From the NCBI RefSeq assembly GCF_000321415.2, contig NC_019902.2, positions 2,976,001 to 3,040,000 of the forward strand: 64,000 nt of DNA. Direction: 5' to 3'. Within the stretch, counting starts at the first letter, position 1, and the number at the start of each line of letters is the position of its first letter. Under the pieces are notes generated by a model. That model made no database searches. It had not been told where the DNA came from and was given only the letters and a program-made list of their open reading frames with translations. A program made the translations under genes and the position numbers. Shown piece by piece: positions 37,950 to 48,807 of this stretch. Source of the stretch: Thioalkalivibrio nitratireducens DSM 14787. GTDB taxonomy: Bacteria > Pseudomonadota > Gammaproteobacteria > Ectothiorhodospirales > Ectothiorhodospiraceae.

Positions 37950-38615
37950 TCAGCAGGGCTCGGCCGAGTTACTCGCCAGTCGGCGGATGAAGCCGGGCAG
38001 AAACAGCAGCATTGCCACGAGCGCGAGAGCCAGCAGCAGGATCTGGATCAGGTTCTCCGCACCGCTGATCGCCTGGCGGGTCGCGTGACCCAGCCAGGTA
38101 TAGGCGGCGAGGTTCGGCACCAGCGCGATCGCAGTGGTCACCGTGTAGGTGCGAAGACGGATGCCGGTGAGGCCCAGGGCGTAGTTGGTCGGCGCGAACG
38201 GGAACACCGGAATCAGCCGGGTCATCGCGACGAAACGCCAGCCCTCCGCCTCGACGCCACGGATCACCCGGCAGGTCCGGGGACCGGCGCGCGCGCGCAC
38301 GTAATCTCGGGCCAGGTAGCGCCCGGTGACGAATGCCAGCACCGCGGCGATGGTCGCGCTACCGACGCTCAGGACCGTCCCGACGGCCGGGCCATACAGG
38401 CTCCCGCCCAGCAGTACCCAAACGGTGGTGGGAAGCGGCAGCATGGCCAACGCGACGAATGCGAGCACGAACAGCAGCCCGGACCAGGGGCCGATCGCCT
38501 GGAAGCGCGCCTCCAGCGTCACGAAATCGATGGACTCGATCGGGATCCAGCCGATCAGATAGATCACGGCTGCCGCGACCAGCAGCAGGGCTGGCCCCCA
38601 GAGCCAGGGGCTCAC
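37950..38615 (-). CDS. TVP38/TMEM64 (DedA-like/SNARE-assoc) membrane protein
   Basis: The 221-aa protein has about six hydrophobic segments and the family signature, VLLGGSLYGPAVGTVLSVGS and FVAMTRLIPVFPFAPTNYAL with the conserved R-x-x-P and F/P-x-N. Members act as lipid scramblases or in undecaprenyl-phosphate recycling. The GTG start (38613-38615) overlaps the rarA stop, so it is the last gene of the ftsK-lolA-rarA operon. Confidence 0.85.
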   Translation of the reverse strand: MSPWLWGPALLLVAAAVIYLIGWIPIESIDFVTLEARFQAIGPWSGLLFVLAFVALAMLPLPTTVWVLLGGSLYGPAVGTVLSVGSATIAAVLAFVTGRYLARDYVRARAGPRTCRVIRGVEAEGWRFVAMTRLIPVFPFAPTNYALGLTGIRLRTYTVTTAIALVPNLAAYTWLGHATRQAISGAENLIQILLLALALVAMLLFLPGFIRRLASNSAEPC

Positions 38616-40015
38616 GATCGACCTTCCCCAGCATCCGGCTCCGGCGGCTGGCCGCGGCCCAGCGCACGCAGGCGGTCGGCCAGGATCCGCTCGGTACCCT
38701 GCTCGCCCGGCCGGTAGAAAGACCGTTCCAGGATCTCCTCCGGAAGATAGGTCTGCCCGCGCGCGAAGCCGTCGGGCTCGTCGTGGTCATAGCGGTACCC
38801 CGCGCCGAACCCCTGTTCTTTCATCAGCGCGGTCGGCGCATTGCGCAGGTGCAGCGGCACCGGCAGGCTGCCGGTGTCCGCTATGGCCGCCCGAACCGCG
38901 CCGAGCGCGGCATAGGCGGAATTGCTCTTGGGTGCGCAGGCGAGCTCGATCGCGACCTGCACCAGTGCGAGATCCGCCTCCGGACGCCCCAGCCGCTCGA
39001 CCGTCTCCCAGGCCGCGAGCACCCGCCCGGCAATGCCCACCGCAGCCAGGCCGATGTCCTCCCAGGCCATGCGCAGCAGGCGCCGGCCCAGGTAGTCTGG
39101 ATCGCAGCCGGCATCCAGCATACGCACCAGCCAGTACGCTGCACCATCCGGGTCCGAACCGCGCACCGACTTGTGCAGCGCCGAGACCTGGTCGTAGAAG
39201 GCGTCGCCCTGGCGGTCGAACTGAAGCGCCTGCGCACCCATCACCGCGCGCAGCGCCTCGGCGCTGATCTCGCCGCCGTCGGCCAGGTCGGCCGCCGTCT
39301 CCAGCCAGTTCAGTGCCCTGCGTGCATCCCCGTCCGCGGCGGCTGCGAGGCGTTCGATCCACTCGTCGGCGAGCCGCAGCCCGCGCCCGCCGAGCCCCCG
39401 TTCCCGATCCTGCAGCGCCGCACGCAGCAGGGCGGCGATCGCGCCGGCGCCGACGGGCTGCAGGCGATACACGCGCAGACGGGACAGCAGCGCGTTGTTC
39501 AGCGCGAACGACGGGTTCTCGGTGGTTGCGCCGATGAAACGGATCGTGCCGTCCTCGATGTGCGGCAACAGCGCATCCTGCTGGGCCTTGTTGAAGCGGT
39601 GGATCTCGTCGATGAACAGCAGCGTGCCCTGCCCCGATCCCGACCGGCGTACGCGCGCCTGGTCGACGACCGCGCGCACGTCCTTGACCCCGGCCAGCAC
39701 CGCCGACAGCGTGGCGAACGCCAGCGCCCCGGTGTCGGCGGCCAATCGGGCCAGCGTCGTCTTGCCGCAGCCGGGCGATCCCCAGAGGATCATCGACGGC
39801 GGCTGCCCCCGCTCGATGGCTTGACGCAGCGGCGCCTGCGGCCCGAGCAGATGTTCCTGGCCCAGCACCTCGTCCAGGCTGCGCGGCCGCATGCGCTCGG
39901 CCAGCGGTACGGTGTCGTCGGGAGTTCCGCTCGGACCCGGTGTGCCGCGCCCTTCGCCGCTACCGGTCGAGACCGGGTCGCCGAAGAGGTCGTCGCTGGC
40001 GGGCCCGGGAGTCAC
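38612..40015 (-). CDS. rarA: replication-associated recombination protein A (RarA/MgsA)
   Basis: The 467-aa AAA+ ATPase shows MRPRSLDEVLGQEHLLGP, ILWGSPGCGKTTLARLAA (Walker A), TLLFIDEIHRFNKAQQDALL (Walker B) and IRFIGATTENPSFALNNALL (sensor 1), then the MgsA-C tail (FDRQGDAFYDQVSALHKSVR, GSDPDGAAYWLVRML). It acts at stalled replication forks with SSB. A GTG at 40015 overlapping the lolA TGA fits the operon; the open frame to 40396 runs through lolA and is not used. Confidence 0.93.
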   Translation of the reverse strand: MTPGPASDDLFGDPVSTGSGEGRGTPGPSGTPDDTVPLAERMRPRSLDEVLGQEHLLGPQAPLRQAIERGQPPSMILWGSPGCGKTTLARLAADTGALAFATLSAVLAGVKDVRAVVDQARVRRSGSGQGTLLFIDEIHRFNKAQQDALLPHIEDGTIRFIGATTENPSFALNNALLSRLRVYRLQPVGAGAIAALLRAALQDRERGLGGRGLRLADEWIERLAAAADGDARRALNWLETAADLADGGEISAEALRAVMGAQALQFDRQGDAFYDQVSALHKSVRGSDPDGAAYWLVRMLDAGCDPDYLGRRLLRMAWEDIGLAAVGIAGRVLAAWETVERLGRPEADLALVQVAIELACAPKSNSAYAALGAVRAAIADTGSLPVPLHLRNAPTALMKEQGFGAGYRYDHDEPDGFARGQTYLPEEILERSFYRPGEQGTERILADRLRALGRGQPPEPDAGEGRS

Positions 40016-40647
40016 GGCCGGTAGATGTCGGTTCCCGGCGGCGCGGTGAACTGGAACTCGGCTGGCGCCAGCGCCGGGTTGCGACGCGCGTCGCGCAGCC
40101 GCATTTCGGTGCGCTGGCCGAAGACATCGAGGAAAGCAAGCGCCCGCAATTCTCCATCGAGAGTCAGGTCCAGTTCCAGCCGCGTGAAATCGGCTTCCCG
40201 GGCGCGGGGAGACAACACCAGCCGCAGGCCGTCCGGCACCGTCTCCTCCGCGACCGCAAAGCGCTCGTCCAGCCGGTGCGGCTGGGTCAGCAGCGCGAGC
40301 GGTGTCGCCTCCAGGGAGTCGTCCAGCGGCCGTACAGTCGCCTGGCGCAGGTCGGGATCGTACAGCCACAGGTACTCGCCGTCGGCGACCACCCACTGTT
40401 CGAACGGTCCATCGAGTTCCCAGCGCAGCCGATCCGGGAGTGCCAGCGACAGCCGCCCGTCCGCCTCCTGCAACAGGAAGCCAGTCTCGTCGGTCAGCGT
40501 CTGCGTGAACTCGGCGCTATAGGTGTCCAGACCCGATAGGAAACGTTCCAGGGCCTGCCGTGCCTCACCCGATGCTGCGGCGGAGCCGGGCACGAGCAGC
40601 GCCAGCGCCACCAGGGCATAGAGGGTCTTTGCGAAGATCGATATCAT
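40012..40647 (-). CDS. lolA: outer-membrane lipoprotein carrier protein LolA
   Basis: The 211-aa protein has a signal peptide (LYALVALALLVPGSAAAS) and LolA features: LERFLSGLDTYSAEFTQTLT, ADGRLSLALPDRLRWELDGP, QWVVADGEYLWLYDPDLRQA, and FLDVFGQRTEMRLRDARRN. It carries lipoproteins from LolCDE to LolB across the periplasm. It lies between ftsK and rarA, the classic order. Confidence 0.92.
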   Translation of the reverse strand: MISIFAKTLYALVALALLVPGSAAASGEARQALERFLSGLDTYSAEFTQTLTDETGFLLQEADGRLSLALPDRLRWELDGPFEQWVVADGEYLWLYDPDLRQATVRPLDDSLEATPLALLTQPHRLDERFAVAEETVPDGLRLVLSPRAREADFTRLELDLTLDGELRALAFLDVFGQRTEMRLRDARRNPALAPAEFQFTAPPGTDIYRP

Positions 40648-40766
40648 GGCTTCACCAGGGGGCAAGTGGATAATGGTGCCAGTATCCCCGGGCGTATTGA
40701 ACCGATCCTGAATCGCGCCTGCCGCACAGGCGGCTGCGCCGCGGGCACTGCGCCGGCACCGGTGGC

Positions 40767-43076
40767 TCATTCGTTCTTCCCCGGCACCAGAACCTCGCGG
40801 TTGCCGTTCGATTGCACCGGGCTGACCAGGCCCGCCGCCTCCATGTCCTCGACCATGCGCGCGGCCCGGTTGTACCCGATCTTCAGACGCCGCTGCACGT
40901 AGGAAATCGATGCCTTGCGCGACTCGATCACGATCTGCACCGCCTGGTCGTACAGCGGGTCGCCTTCGGCGTCGGTCTGCGGCGCCTCCAGCCCCGGGAT
41001 CGCCGGCGCGCCGGCCTCGGGCTCTTCGAGGATCGAGTGTTCGTAGTCGGGTTCGCCGGTGGTCTTCAGGTACTCGACGACCTTGTGCACCTCGTGGTCG
41101 GCGACGAACGCCCCGTGCACGCGTTCGGGCAGCGCCTTGCCGGGTGCGAGGTAGAGCATGTCCCCGTGCCCCAGCAGATGCTCGGCTCCCATCTGGTCGA
41201 GAATGGTCCGCGAATCGACGCGCGAGGACACTTGGAACGCGATGCGGGTCGGGATGTTGGCCTTGATCAGGCCGGTGATCACGTCCACCGACGGCCGCTG
41301 GGTCGCCAGAATCAGGTGAATGCCGGCGGCCCGGGCCTTCTGCGCGAGCCGCGCGATCAGTTCCTCGACCTTCTTGCCGACGACCATGATCATGTCCGCG
41401 AACTCGTCGACCACGACCACGATGAACGGCATCCGGCCCAGCACCGGCGGTTCGGTCTCGGCGACCTGCTGGTCCGGGTCGAACGTCGGGTCGGCGATCG
41501 GCGTGCCGGCGGCCTCGGCGTCGCGCACCTTCTTGTTGTACCCGGCGATGTTCCGCACCCCGAGCAGCGACATCAGCTTGTAGCGCCGCTCCATCTCCGC
41601 CACCGCCCAGCGCAGCGCGTTCGATGCGTCCTTCATGTCGGTCACGACCGGCGCCAGCAAGTGCGGAATGCCTTCGTACACCGACAGCTCAAGCATCTTC
41701 GGGTCGATCAGGATCAACCGCACGTCCTCGGCGGTGGATTTGTACAGCGTCGAGATCAGCATCGCATTCACGCCGACCGACTTCCCCGAACCGGTGGTAC
41801 CCGCCACCAGCAGGTGCGGCATGCGCGCGAGGTCGGCGATGACCGGGGCGCCGCCGATGTCCTTGCCCAGCGCGATGGTCAACGGCGATTTCGCGTTCTC
41901 GAACAGGGTTGAACGCAGAATCTCGGACAGCGACACCAGTTCGCGCTGCTCGTTCGGAATCTCGAGACCGACCGTCGATTTCCCGGGGATCACTTCGACG
42001 ATGCGCACCGCGATCACTGACAGCGACCGGGCGAGATCCTTGGCGAGCGCCGAGATCCGCGCGACCTTAACCCCCGGTGCCGGGTGCAGTTCGAAGCGGG
42101 TGATCACCGGGCCCGGCTGCACCGCGACGACCTCGACTTCGACTCCGAAGTCCCGCAGTTTCAGTTCCACCAGTTGGGACATCGACTGCAGCGATTCCCC
42201 GGAATACCCGGTGGTCGCGGCCGGGGGTTCATCCAGTAATGCCAGTGGCGGGTGCGCGTCGCTGCGCTCGCCGGTGAACAGCGGCACCTGCTTCTCCTTC
42301 ATCACCCGCGGACTGGGTGGCGGGGGCTGGACACGCGGCTCCACCCGGGGCTCGGAGCGCGAAGGCGCACGCTGGGCTACGCGCGCCCGCTCACGCTCCA
42401 CGCGGATTTCGCGCTGTGCCCTTTCCGCGGCGCCGATGCGCTGGTCACGGATCGAATCGATGCGCCGCCGGCCCCATTCGATTCCGTCGAACACACCCTT
42501 GCCGAGCCGGTCCATCAACGCGAACCAGGACAGGCCGGTAAACAGCGTGAACCCGGTCAGGAACAACGCGAACAGCAGCAGCGTGGCCCCGACCAGCCCG
42601 AGCCCCGCCGCGGCCGTGCCGGCAACCAGGTCACCGAGGATCCCTCCGGCATGTACCGGCAGATGCCCGGGCAGCCAGTGCAACGCGGCCAGCGCAGAGC
42701 CGGACACCAGCGCGATCAGCAACGCACTCCCGCGCAGGCTCAGCTCGAGCGGACTGGCGATGCGCGCATCCTTGCGATGGCGGAACAACCACCAGCCGAC
42801 GCCAATGAAGATCAGCGGAATCAGGAATGCCAGATAGCCCAGCAGGTGAAAGGCCACGTCGGCGAACCAGGCACCTGCCGCCCCGCCCAGATTGCGGATG
42901 CCCTCGCCGTCACCGGTGTAGGACCAGCCCGGATCTGCGGGATGATAGCTGACCAGTGCCACCAGCAGGTACAGCGCGATCATCCCGAAGACCAGCAGCG
43001 CGCCCTCGCGCAGCCCGCGCAGCAGTTGCCGGCTCAGGCTCGCCTCGGCACCGGTCCCTACCCTGGTATCTGGCAT
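40767..43076 (-). CDS. ftsK: DNA translocase FtsK
   Basis: The 769-aa protein has four N-terminal membrane helices, a short proline-rich linker ([15 protein letters not shown]), and the motor domain with [20 protein letters not shown] (Walker A) and [16 protein letters not shown] (Walker B), ending in the gamma winged helix ([20 protein letters not shown]) that reads KOPS sites. It anchors at the septum and pumps chromosome ends for dimer resolution. I start at the ATG at 43076; the frame to 43193 lacks conserved sequence. Confidence 0.93.
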   Translation of the reverse strand: MPDTRVGTGAEASLSRQLLRGLREGALLVFGMIALYLLVALVSYHPADPGWSYTGDGEGIRNLGGAAGAWFADVAFHLLGYLAFLIPLIFIGVGWWLFRHRKDARIASPLELSLRGSALLIALVSGSALAALHWLPGHLPVHAGGILGDLVAGTAAAGLGLVGATLLLFALFLTGFTLFTGLSWFALMDRLGKGVFDGIEWGRRRIDSIRDQRIGAAERAQREIRVERERARVAQRAPSRSEPRVEPRVQPPPPSPRVMKEKQVPLFTGERSDAHPPLALLDEPPAATTGYSGESLQSMSQLVELKLRDFGVEVEVVAVQPGPVITRFELHPAPGVKVARISALAKDLARSLSVIAVRIVEVIPGKSTVGLEIPNEQRELVSLSEILRSTLFENAKSPLTIALGKDIGGAPVIADLARMPHLLVAGTTGSGKSVGVNAMLISTLYKSTAEDVRLILIDPKMLELSVYEGIPHLLAPVVTDMKDASNALRWAVAEMERRYKLMSLLGVRNIAGYNKKVRDAEAAGTPIADPTFDPDQQVAETEPPVLGRMPFIVVVVDEFADMIMVVGKKVEELIARLAQKARAAGIHLILATQRPSVDVITGLIKANIPTRIAFQVSSRVDSRTILDQMGAEHLLGHGDMLYLAPGKALPERVHGAFVADHEVHKVVEYLKTTGEPDYEHSILEEPEAGAPAIPGLEAPQTDAEGDPLYDQAVQIVIESRKASISYVQRRLKIGYNRAARMVEDMEAAGLVSPVQSNGNREVLVPGKNE

Positions 43077-43241
43077 CTGCGAATCCGTTGGAGTGGGTTT
43101 GGCCGGAGGCGCCGGCTCCGTGCAGGTCGGCTCCAGGGCGTATCCGGCAGGTGACCCGAGCCCCGGCCTCGAGGGCCGGTTGCCGGTCCGCACCAGCCCC
43201 GTATTCCCGTCGACAACTGTTCAGGAAGCGTTCGAACTGGG

Positions 43242-43270
43242 AATTCTACGTGGTTAAAATGACGGCGCAA
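43242..43270 (-). promoter_or_regulatory. sigma70-type promoter upstream of ftsK
   Basis: Minus-strand TTGCGC (43270-43265), 17-bp spacer, TAGAAT (43247-43242). The leader to the ftsK start is about 160 nt. On the plus strand a weaker pair (TTCGAA 43231-43236, TAAAAT 43255-43260) could serve trxB. The remainder of the 43077-43449 gap holds nothing recognised. Confidence 0.4.
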
Positions 43271-43344
43271 AGTGCGGCCGCAGACCTCCGCCTTGGCGTT
43301 CGGCGGTTGTGGTCGTTGGACAGTCCTGCGGGCATTCCGAATAA

Positions 43345-44403
<1,059 letters not shown>

Positions 44404-44461
44404 GCAGCGTCAGCACGATGGCTGAACCTGCTCCGGGTCCGGGCCACGGCCCGGGGCCACC

Positions 44462-45625
44462 ATGACCGCGAGCGCCGACCGCCGCCTGCGGGTCGAGGTC
44501 CGGGACATGCTGGATGCGGTCGACCCCGGCGCCTGGGACGCACTGACGCATGGCCGGGAGCCTTTCCTGCGCCTTGCCTTCCTGGAGGGTCTCGAGCGCC
44601 ATGGCTGCCTTGGAAGGCGTTTTGGCTGGTTCCCTCAGCACCTGCTCGCGTTCCGCGAGGACGCGCTGGTGGGCGCGGCCCCCTGCTATGCGAAGACCAA
44701 CAACTACGGCGAGTTCGTGTTCGACTGGGCCTGGCAGACGGCCTGGGAACGCCAGGGCCAGCCCTATTACCCGAAGCTCGTGATCAGCGTTCCCTACACC
44801 CCGGCCACCGGGCCACGGTTACTGGTACACCCCGACGAGGCGGATCCAGACGCCGTCCGGCGCCGGTTGCTGCAGACCGCGACCGCGCGCGGCGTGGAGC
44901 TGGGAGCCTCGGGCGTGCACCTGCTGTTCCCGACCGCGGCGGAGGCGGCGCTGGCCGACCAGGCGGGCTTGGTGCGGCGAACCGGCTGCCAGTATCACTG
45001 GCACAACCGCGGCTACGCGGATTTCGATTCCTTTCTGGCGGCACTGAGCACGAAGAAACGCAAGAATATCCGGCGCGAGCGGCGGCGAGTCGCCGAACAG
45101 GGAATCGAGTTTCGCACCCTGACCGGCACGACCGCCGAGCCGGAGGACTGGGCGCGGTTCCACCGCTTCTACGTCGATACGTTCGAAAAGCACATGGGAA
45201 TCCCGACGCTGTCGGAGGGTTTCTTTGTGGGCACCGCCGCCGCGCTGGGCGACCAGGTGATCCTGTTCGAAGCGCACCTGGGCGGCCAGCCCGTGGCCGG
45301 CGCGCTCTGTTACCGGAGCCACGACTCGCTCTACGGTCGTTTCTGGGGCTGCGTCGACGATCTTCCCGACCTCCATTTCGAGACCTGCTACTATCAGGGC
45401 ATCGAGTTCTGCATCCGCGAAGGTCTGGCCCGATTCGAACCCGGGGCCCAGGGCGAACACAAGATTCCGCGCGGCTTCCTCCCGACGCCGACCACCTCGG
45501 CACATGCGATCCTGACCCCCGGGTTCGGTGCGGCGGTGCAGGACTTCTGCCTGCGGGAACGCCGGATGATGGAGGCACAATGCGCCAGCCTGATGGAACA
45601 CTCTCCTTACCGCAGCCCGGCCTGA
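44462..45625 (+). CDS. FemAB-like GNAT protein (COG3146, DUF482)
   Basis: The 387-aa protein shows the COG3146 pattern, REPFLRLAFLEGLERHGCLG, APCYAKTNNYGEFVFDWAW, YYPKLVISVPYTPATGPRLL, FLAALSTKKRKNIRRERRRV, and the end FEPGAQGEHKIPRGFLPTPT. It is a double-GNAT fold related to peptidyltransferases that add amino acids to peptidoglycan or proteins. It precedes aat, a frequent arrangement with N-end-rule aminoacyl transferases. No substrate is established. Confidence 0.85.
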   Translation: MTASADRRLRVEVRDMLDAVDPGAWDALTHGREPFLRLAFLEGLERHGCLGRRFGWFPQHLLAFREDALVGAAPCYAKTNNYGEFVFDWAWQTAWERQGQPYYPKLVISVPYTPATGPRLLVHPDEADPDAVRRRLLQTATARGVELGASGVHLLFPTAAEAALADQAGLVRRTGCQYHWHNRGYADFDSFLAALSTKKRKNIRRERRRVAEQGIEFRTLTGTTAEPEDWARFHRFYVDTFEKHMGIPTLSEGFFVGTAAALGDQVILFEAHLGGQPVAGALCYRSHDSLYGRFWGCVDDLPDLHFETCYYQGIEFCIREGLARFEPGAQGEHKIPRGFLPTPTTSAHAILTPGFGAAVQDFCLRERRMMEAQCASLMEHSPYRSPA

Positions 45626-45688
45626 GGATCCCCTGCCAGTGACACGGGGTCCTTTGGCGCACGCGCCGTCAGCTGCCGGAGCCCGACC

Positions 45689-46453
45689 ATGAGCCGCCAG
45701 GCGCGCCGGATGATCACCTGGCTCCATGCCGGTCTCGCAGACGAGCCGTTCCCACCCGCGGACCGGGCCTGGCAGGAGCCCAATGGCCTGCTCGCCGCAG
45801 GCGGCGACCTGTCGCTGCCACGGTTGCTGCGAGCCTACCGCGGGGGCATCTTTCCCTGGTACGAGGCGGGACAACCAATCCTCTGGTGGAGCCCCAACCC
45901 CCGCACCGTGCTCGAACCCGCGGCGCTGCGCCTGTCCCGGAGCCTGCGCAAGTCGATCCGAAACGGCGGATTCGAAATCAGCTTCGATCGCGATTTCGAG
46001 GCCGTGGTGCGCGCCTGCGGAGGCCCGCGCGCAGGAGCCACCGGCACCTGGATCACGGTGGAGATGCGCCACGCCTACCTGCGCCTTCACCGCGCCGGCC
46101 ATGCCCACTCGCTGGAAGTTTGGCAGGACGGCACACTGGTCGGCGGTCTGTACGGCATCGCGATGGGCCGGCTGTTCTGCGGAGAATCGATGTTCTCCCA
46201 CGTCCGCGATGCCTCCAAGGTCGCGCTGGCCTGGCTCTGCCGGCATATGGTCTCGTGGGAATGGCCGCTGATCGACAGCCAGACGCCGACGCCGCATATG
46301 CTGGCAATGGGTGCTCGCGAGATCCCGAGGGATCGGTTCCTGGAGCGGATCCGCACCCTGGTGGACCAGGACCCGGGCCCCGATTCCTGGCAGCTGGATC
46401 CGCAAATTCATCCGCTGGACGACGGCTGGCGATACCCGAAGGCATCCGCCTGA
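45689..46453 (+). CDS. aat: leucyl/phenylalanyl-tRNA-protein transferase
   Basis: The 254-aa protein carries the Aat landmarks EPNGLLAAGGDLSLPRLLRA, YRGGIFPWYEAGQPILWWSP, GTWITVEMRHAYLRLHRAGH, GGLYGIAMGRLFCGESMFS, and LIDSQTPTPHMLAMGA. It attaches Leu or Phe to proteins with N-terminal Arg or Lys, marking them for ClpS/ClpAP. One base separates its stop from the next ATG. Confidence 0.94.
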   Translation: MSRQARRMITWLHAGLADEPFPPADRAWQEPNGLLAAGGDLSLPRLLRAYRGGIFPWYEAGQPILWWSPNPRTVLEPAALRLSRSLRKSIRNGGFEISFDRDFEAVVRACGGPRAGATGTWITVEMRHAYLRLHRAGHAHSLEVWQDGTLVGGLYGIAMGRLFCGESMFSHVRDASKVALAWLCRHMVSWEWPLIDSQTPTPHMLAMGAREIPRDRFLERIRTLVDQDPGPDSWQLDPQIHPLDDGWRYPKASA

Positions 46454-46454
46454 G

Positions 46455-47756
46455 ATGCCGTCGAATTGGAACCGGCTGCCGAGGGTGAACCATGCCCGCG
46501 TGCTCGAGTGGCCCGACCGCGCCGCTGCCCTGCCTGCGTCGGCTGCACCGCTGCTCGCACAGGGCAGCGGGCGCAGCCATGGCGACGCCTGCCTGAATGC
46601 CGGAGGAACACTGCTGCTGACCGGCGGCATGGACCGCCTGATCGCATTCGACCGGCGCACCGGCGTGGTCGAGTGCGAAGCGGGCATGCGGGTCGGGGAC
46701 CTCCTGGCCTGGTCTGTGCCGCAGGGCTGGATGCTGCCGGTGGTGCCCGCAACGCAGTTCGTGAGCCTGGGCGGCGCGGTCGCGAACGACATCCACGGCC
46801 GGAATCACCGCGTCGTGGGGAGTTTCGGCCGCCACGTGATCGGGCTGGAATTGCGCCGCTCGGACGGCGAACGCCTTTGGGTCGGTCCGAAACAGCAGCG
46901 CGAGCTGTTCGCGGCCACGGTTGGCGGCCTGGGCCTGACCGGCCTGATGACGCGCATCCGGCTACAGATGACCCCGATCTGCAACGCGTTCATGCTGACC
47001 GAACGCCACCGCTTTCCCGACCTCGAAGCCTATTGGGAACTGAACGACCGCCTCGGCACCGACTGGCCGTACGGCGTCGCCTGGATCGACTGTCTGGCGC
47101 GCGGGAGCCGACTCGGCCGCGGCGTGTTCCTGACCGGCCGGCACGCGCCGCCGCAGCCCGCCAGCGCGTCGCTTCCGCGCGGGCGTTCCCGATCCCGCAC
47201 AGTGCCATTCGAACTGCCCGGCTGGGTACTGAACCGGCACGGAGTACGCGCCTTCAACCAGCTGTATTTCCGCCTGGGCGCAAGGCCGGGCCCACGCCTG
47301 CGGCACTACGAGCGTTACTTGTTCCCGCTCGACGGCCTGCGCGACTGGAACCGGATCTACGGGCGGCGCGGGTTCTACCGGTACCAGTGCGTGCTGCCCC
47401 CCGACACCGCCCGCGACGGGATCCGCACGCTGCTCCGCCGGATCGCGGCCAGCCGCCAGGGCGCCTGCCTCGCTCTGCTCAAGCGCTTCGGCCACCTGCA
47501 CTCTCCCGGTCTGCTGTCCTTTCCCCGGCCCGGGGTAACCCTGGCCCTGGATTTCACGGACCAGGGCAGTCGGACCCGGAGCCTGTTCGCCGACCTCGAT
47601 GACGTCGTGAGCGCCGCCGGCGGCGCGCTGGAACCGGGCCAGGACGCGCGGATGTCGGTGACGCTGTTCCGCCGGGGCTTCCCGAACTGGGAACGCTTTG
47701 CCCCTTTCGTCGACCCGGCATTCTCCTCCAGCTTCTGGCGCAGGATGAACCCATGA
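46455..47756 (+). CDS. FAD-binding oxidoreductase, DprE1-like
   Basis: The 433-aa protein has the PCMH-type FAD domain (LLAQGSGRSHGDACLNAGGT, FVSLGGAVANDIHGRNHRVV, ATVGGLGLTGLMTRIRL) and an ALO/DprE1-type C-terminal half (LKRFGHLHSPGLLSFPRPGV, TLALDFTDQG). With the following SDR (ATGA overlap) it parallels the DprE1-DprE2 pair that epimerises decaprenyl-phospho-ribose to arabinose in mycobacteria. In a gammaproteobacterium the pair may make a D-arabinose-like donor for lipopolysaccharide or another glycan; the substrate is inferred. Confidence 0.8.
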   Translation: MPSNWNRLPRVNHARVLEWPDRAAALPASAAPLLAQGSGRSHGDACLNAGGTLLLTGGMDRLIAFDRRTGVVECEAGMRVGDLLAWSVPQGWMLPVVPATQFVSLGGAVANDIHGRNHRVVGSFGRHVIGLELRRSDGERLWVGPKQQRELFAATVGGLGLTGLMTRIRLQMTPICNAFMLTERHRFPDLEAYWELNDRLGTDWPYGVAWIDCLARGSRLGRGVFLTGRHAPPQPASASLPRGRSRSRTVPFELPGWVLNRHGVRAFNQLYFRLGARPGPRLRHYERYLFPLDGLRDWNRIYGRRGFYRYQCVLPPDTARDGIRTLLRRIAASRQGACLALLKRFGHLHSPGLLSFPRPGVTLALDFTDQGSRTRSLFADLDDVVSAAGGALEPGQDARMSVTLFRRGFPNWERFAPFVDPAFSSSFWRRMNP

Positions 47757-48511
47757 ATGAAGGCCCCCGACGCATCGCCATTTTCGGCGCCAACTCGCGC
47801 ATCGCGATCGAGGCCGCACGTATCTGGCTGGCGAAGGGCGTGCACCTGGTAGTCGTGACCCGCAACCCTGAGCGCCTTCGCAGACTGACCGACGACCTGA
47901 CGCTGCGCGCCGCCGGGCTGGCCGAGGTACACGGTATTGCCGCCGACCTCGCCGATCTGGACGGCCTGCCGGCCCTGTGGGAATCCCTGCGCGAACGTCA
48001 TCCGGACCTGGAGGCGGTCCTGATCGCCCACGGCACCCTGCCCGACCAGGCCCGTTGCCAACGGTCACCCGAGGCCATGCTGCAGGCCCTGAGGCTCAAC
48101 GCGCTGAGTGCGATGACACTGCTGACCGTGATCGCGAACGACTTCGAGGCGCGGCAACGCGGCGTGATCGGCGTGATCGGCTCGGTGGCCGGCGACCGGG
48201 GCCGGAAGGGTAACTACGTTTACGGCGCAGGCAAGGGCATGCTGGCGCTGTTCCTGCAAGGGCTGCGCAGCCGTCTGCATGCCAGCGGCGTGCGCGTGCT
48301 GACGATCAAGCCCGGGTTCGTGGTCACGCCGATGACCGAGGGCCGCGACCGCGACGGCCTGTTCTGGGCGCGGCCCGAGCGGGTGGCGCGCGGCATCGTC
48401 CGCGCCTTCTACGGACGGCGCGACGTGGTCTACCTGCCGTGGTTCTGGCGCCCGATCCTTTGGGGGATCCGGATGATCCCCGAGCCGCTGTTCAAGCGGC
48501 TGCGTCTGTAG
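47753..48511 (+). CDS. SDR-family reductase, DprE2-like
   Basis: The 252-aa protein has the Rossmann start RRIAIFGANSRIAIEAARIW, the catalytic YGAGK motif (Y and K four apart; NYVYGAGKGMLALFLQGLRS), IGVIGSVAGDRGRKGN (the Ser), and IKPGFVVTPMTEG. It probably reduces the 2-keto intermediate made by the upstream flavoenzyme. Start overlaps the upstream stop. Confidence 0.8.
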   Translation: MNEGPRRIAIFGANSRIAIEAARIWLAKGVHLVVVTRNPERLRRLTDDLTLRAAGLAEVHGIAADLADLDGLPALWESLRERHPDLEAVLIAHGTLPDQARCQRSPEAMLQALRLNALSAMTLLTVIANDFEARQRGVIGVIGSVAGDRGRKGNYVYGAGKGMLALFLQGLRSRLHASGVRVLTIKPGFVVTPMTEGRDRDGLFWARPERVARGIVRAFYGRRDVVYLPWFWRPILWGIRMIPEPLFKRLRL

Positions 48512-48539
48512 ACGCCTCGGGGCCGGACACGGACCTCAC

Positions 48540-48646
48540 ACTAACTGCCATGGCGCGGGCAGCCACCCCCGATGATGAAAGAGGCGTAGGGCGGAAGAGG
48601 CCGAAGGCCGTCATCCGCCACTCCCACGCCGGGGTCACCGCAGCCA
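48540..48646. repeat. dispersed repeats, family A then family B
   Basis: ACTAACTGCCATGGCGCGGG to GATGATGAAAGAGGC (48540-48585, family A) is followed by the inverted family B palindrome (48584-48646). A partial second B core follows at 48668-48693 (GGTGGCGGATGACGCGCTGT). Confidence 0.7.
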
Positions 48647-48807
48647 CCGGGCAGCGCGAACGCCAGGTGGCGGATGACGCGCTGTTCCGCCATTCGGGCG
48701 CAGAGGCGCAAACGGCGGTTTCTTTACACGTCAACGATCATGGGCTACGCGTTTATGGGATAACGACGCAGGGTTTCCTGCCCACCCGAAAACGGAGGTT
48801 GCCGGAG

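Noticed and set aside
48439-48807. N-terminal extension of the sugar dehydrogenase
   Set aside because: The frame is open but runs through two dispersed repeats; the ATG at 48808 has GGAGG and starts a proper signal peptide.
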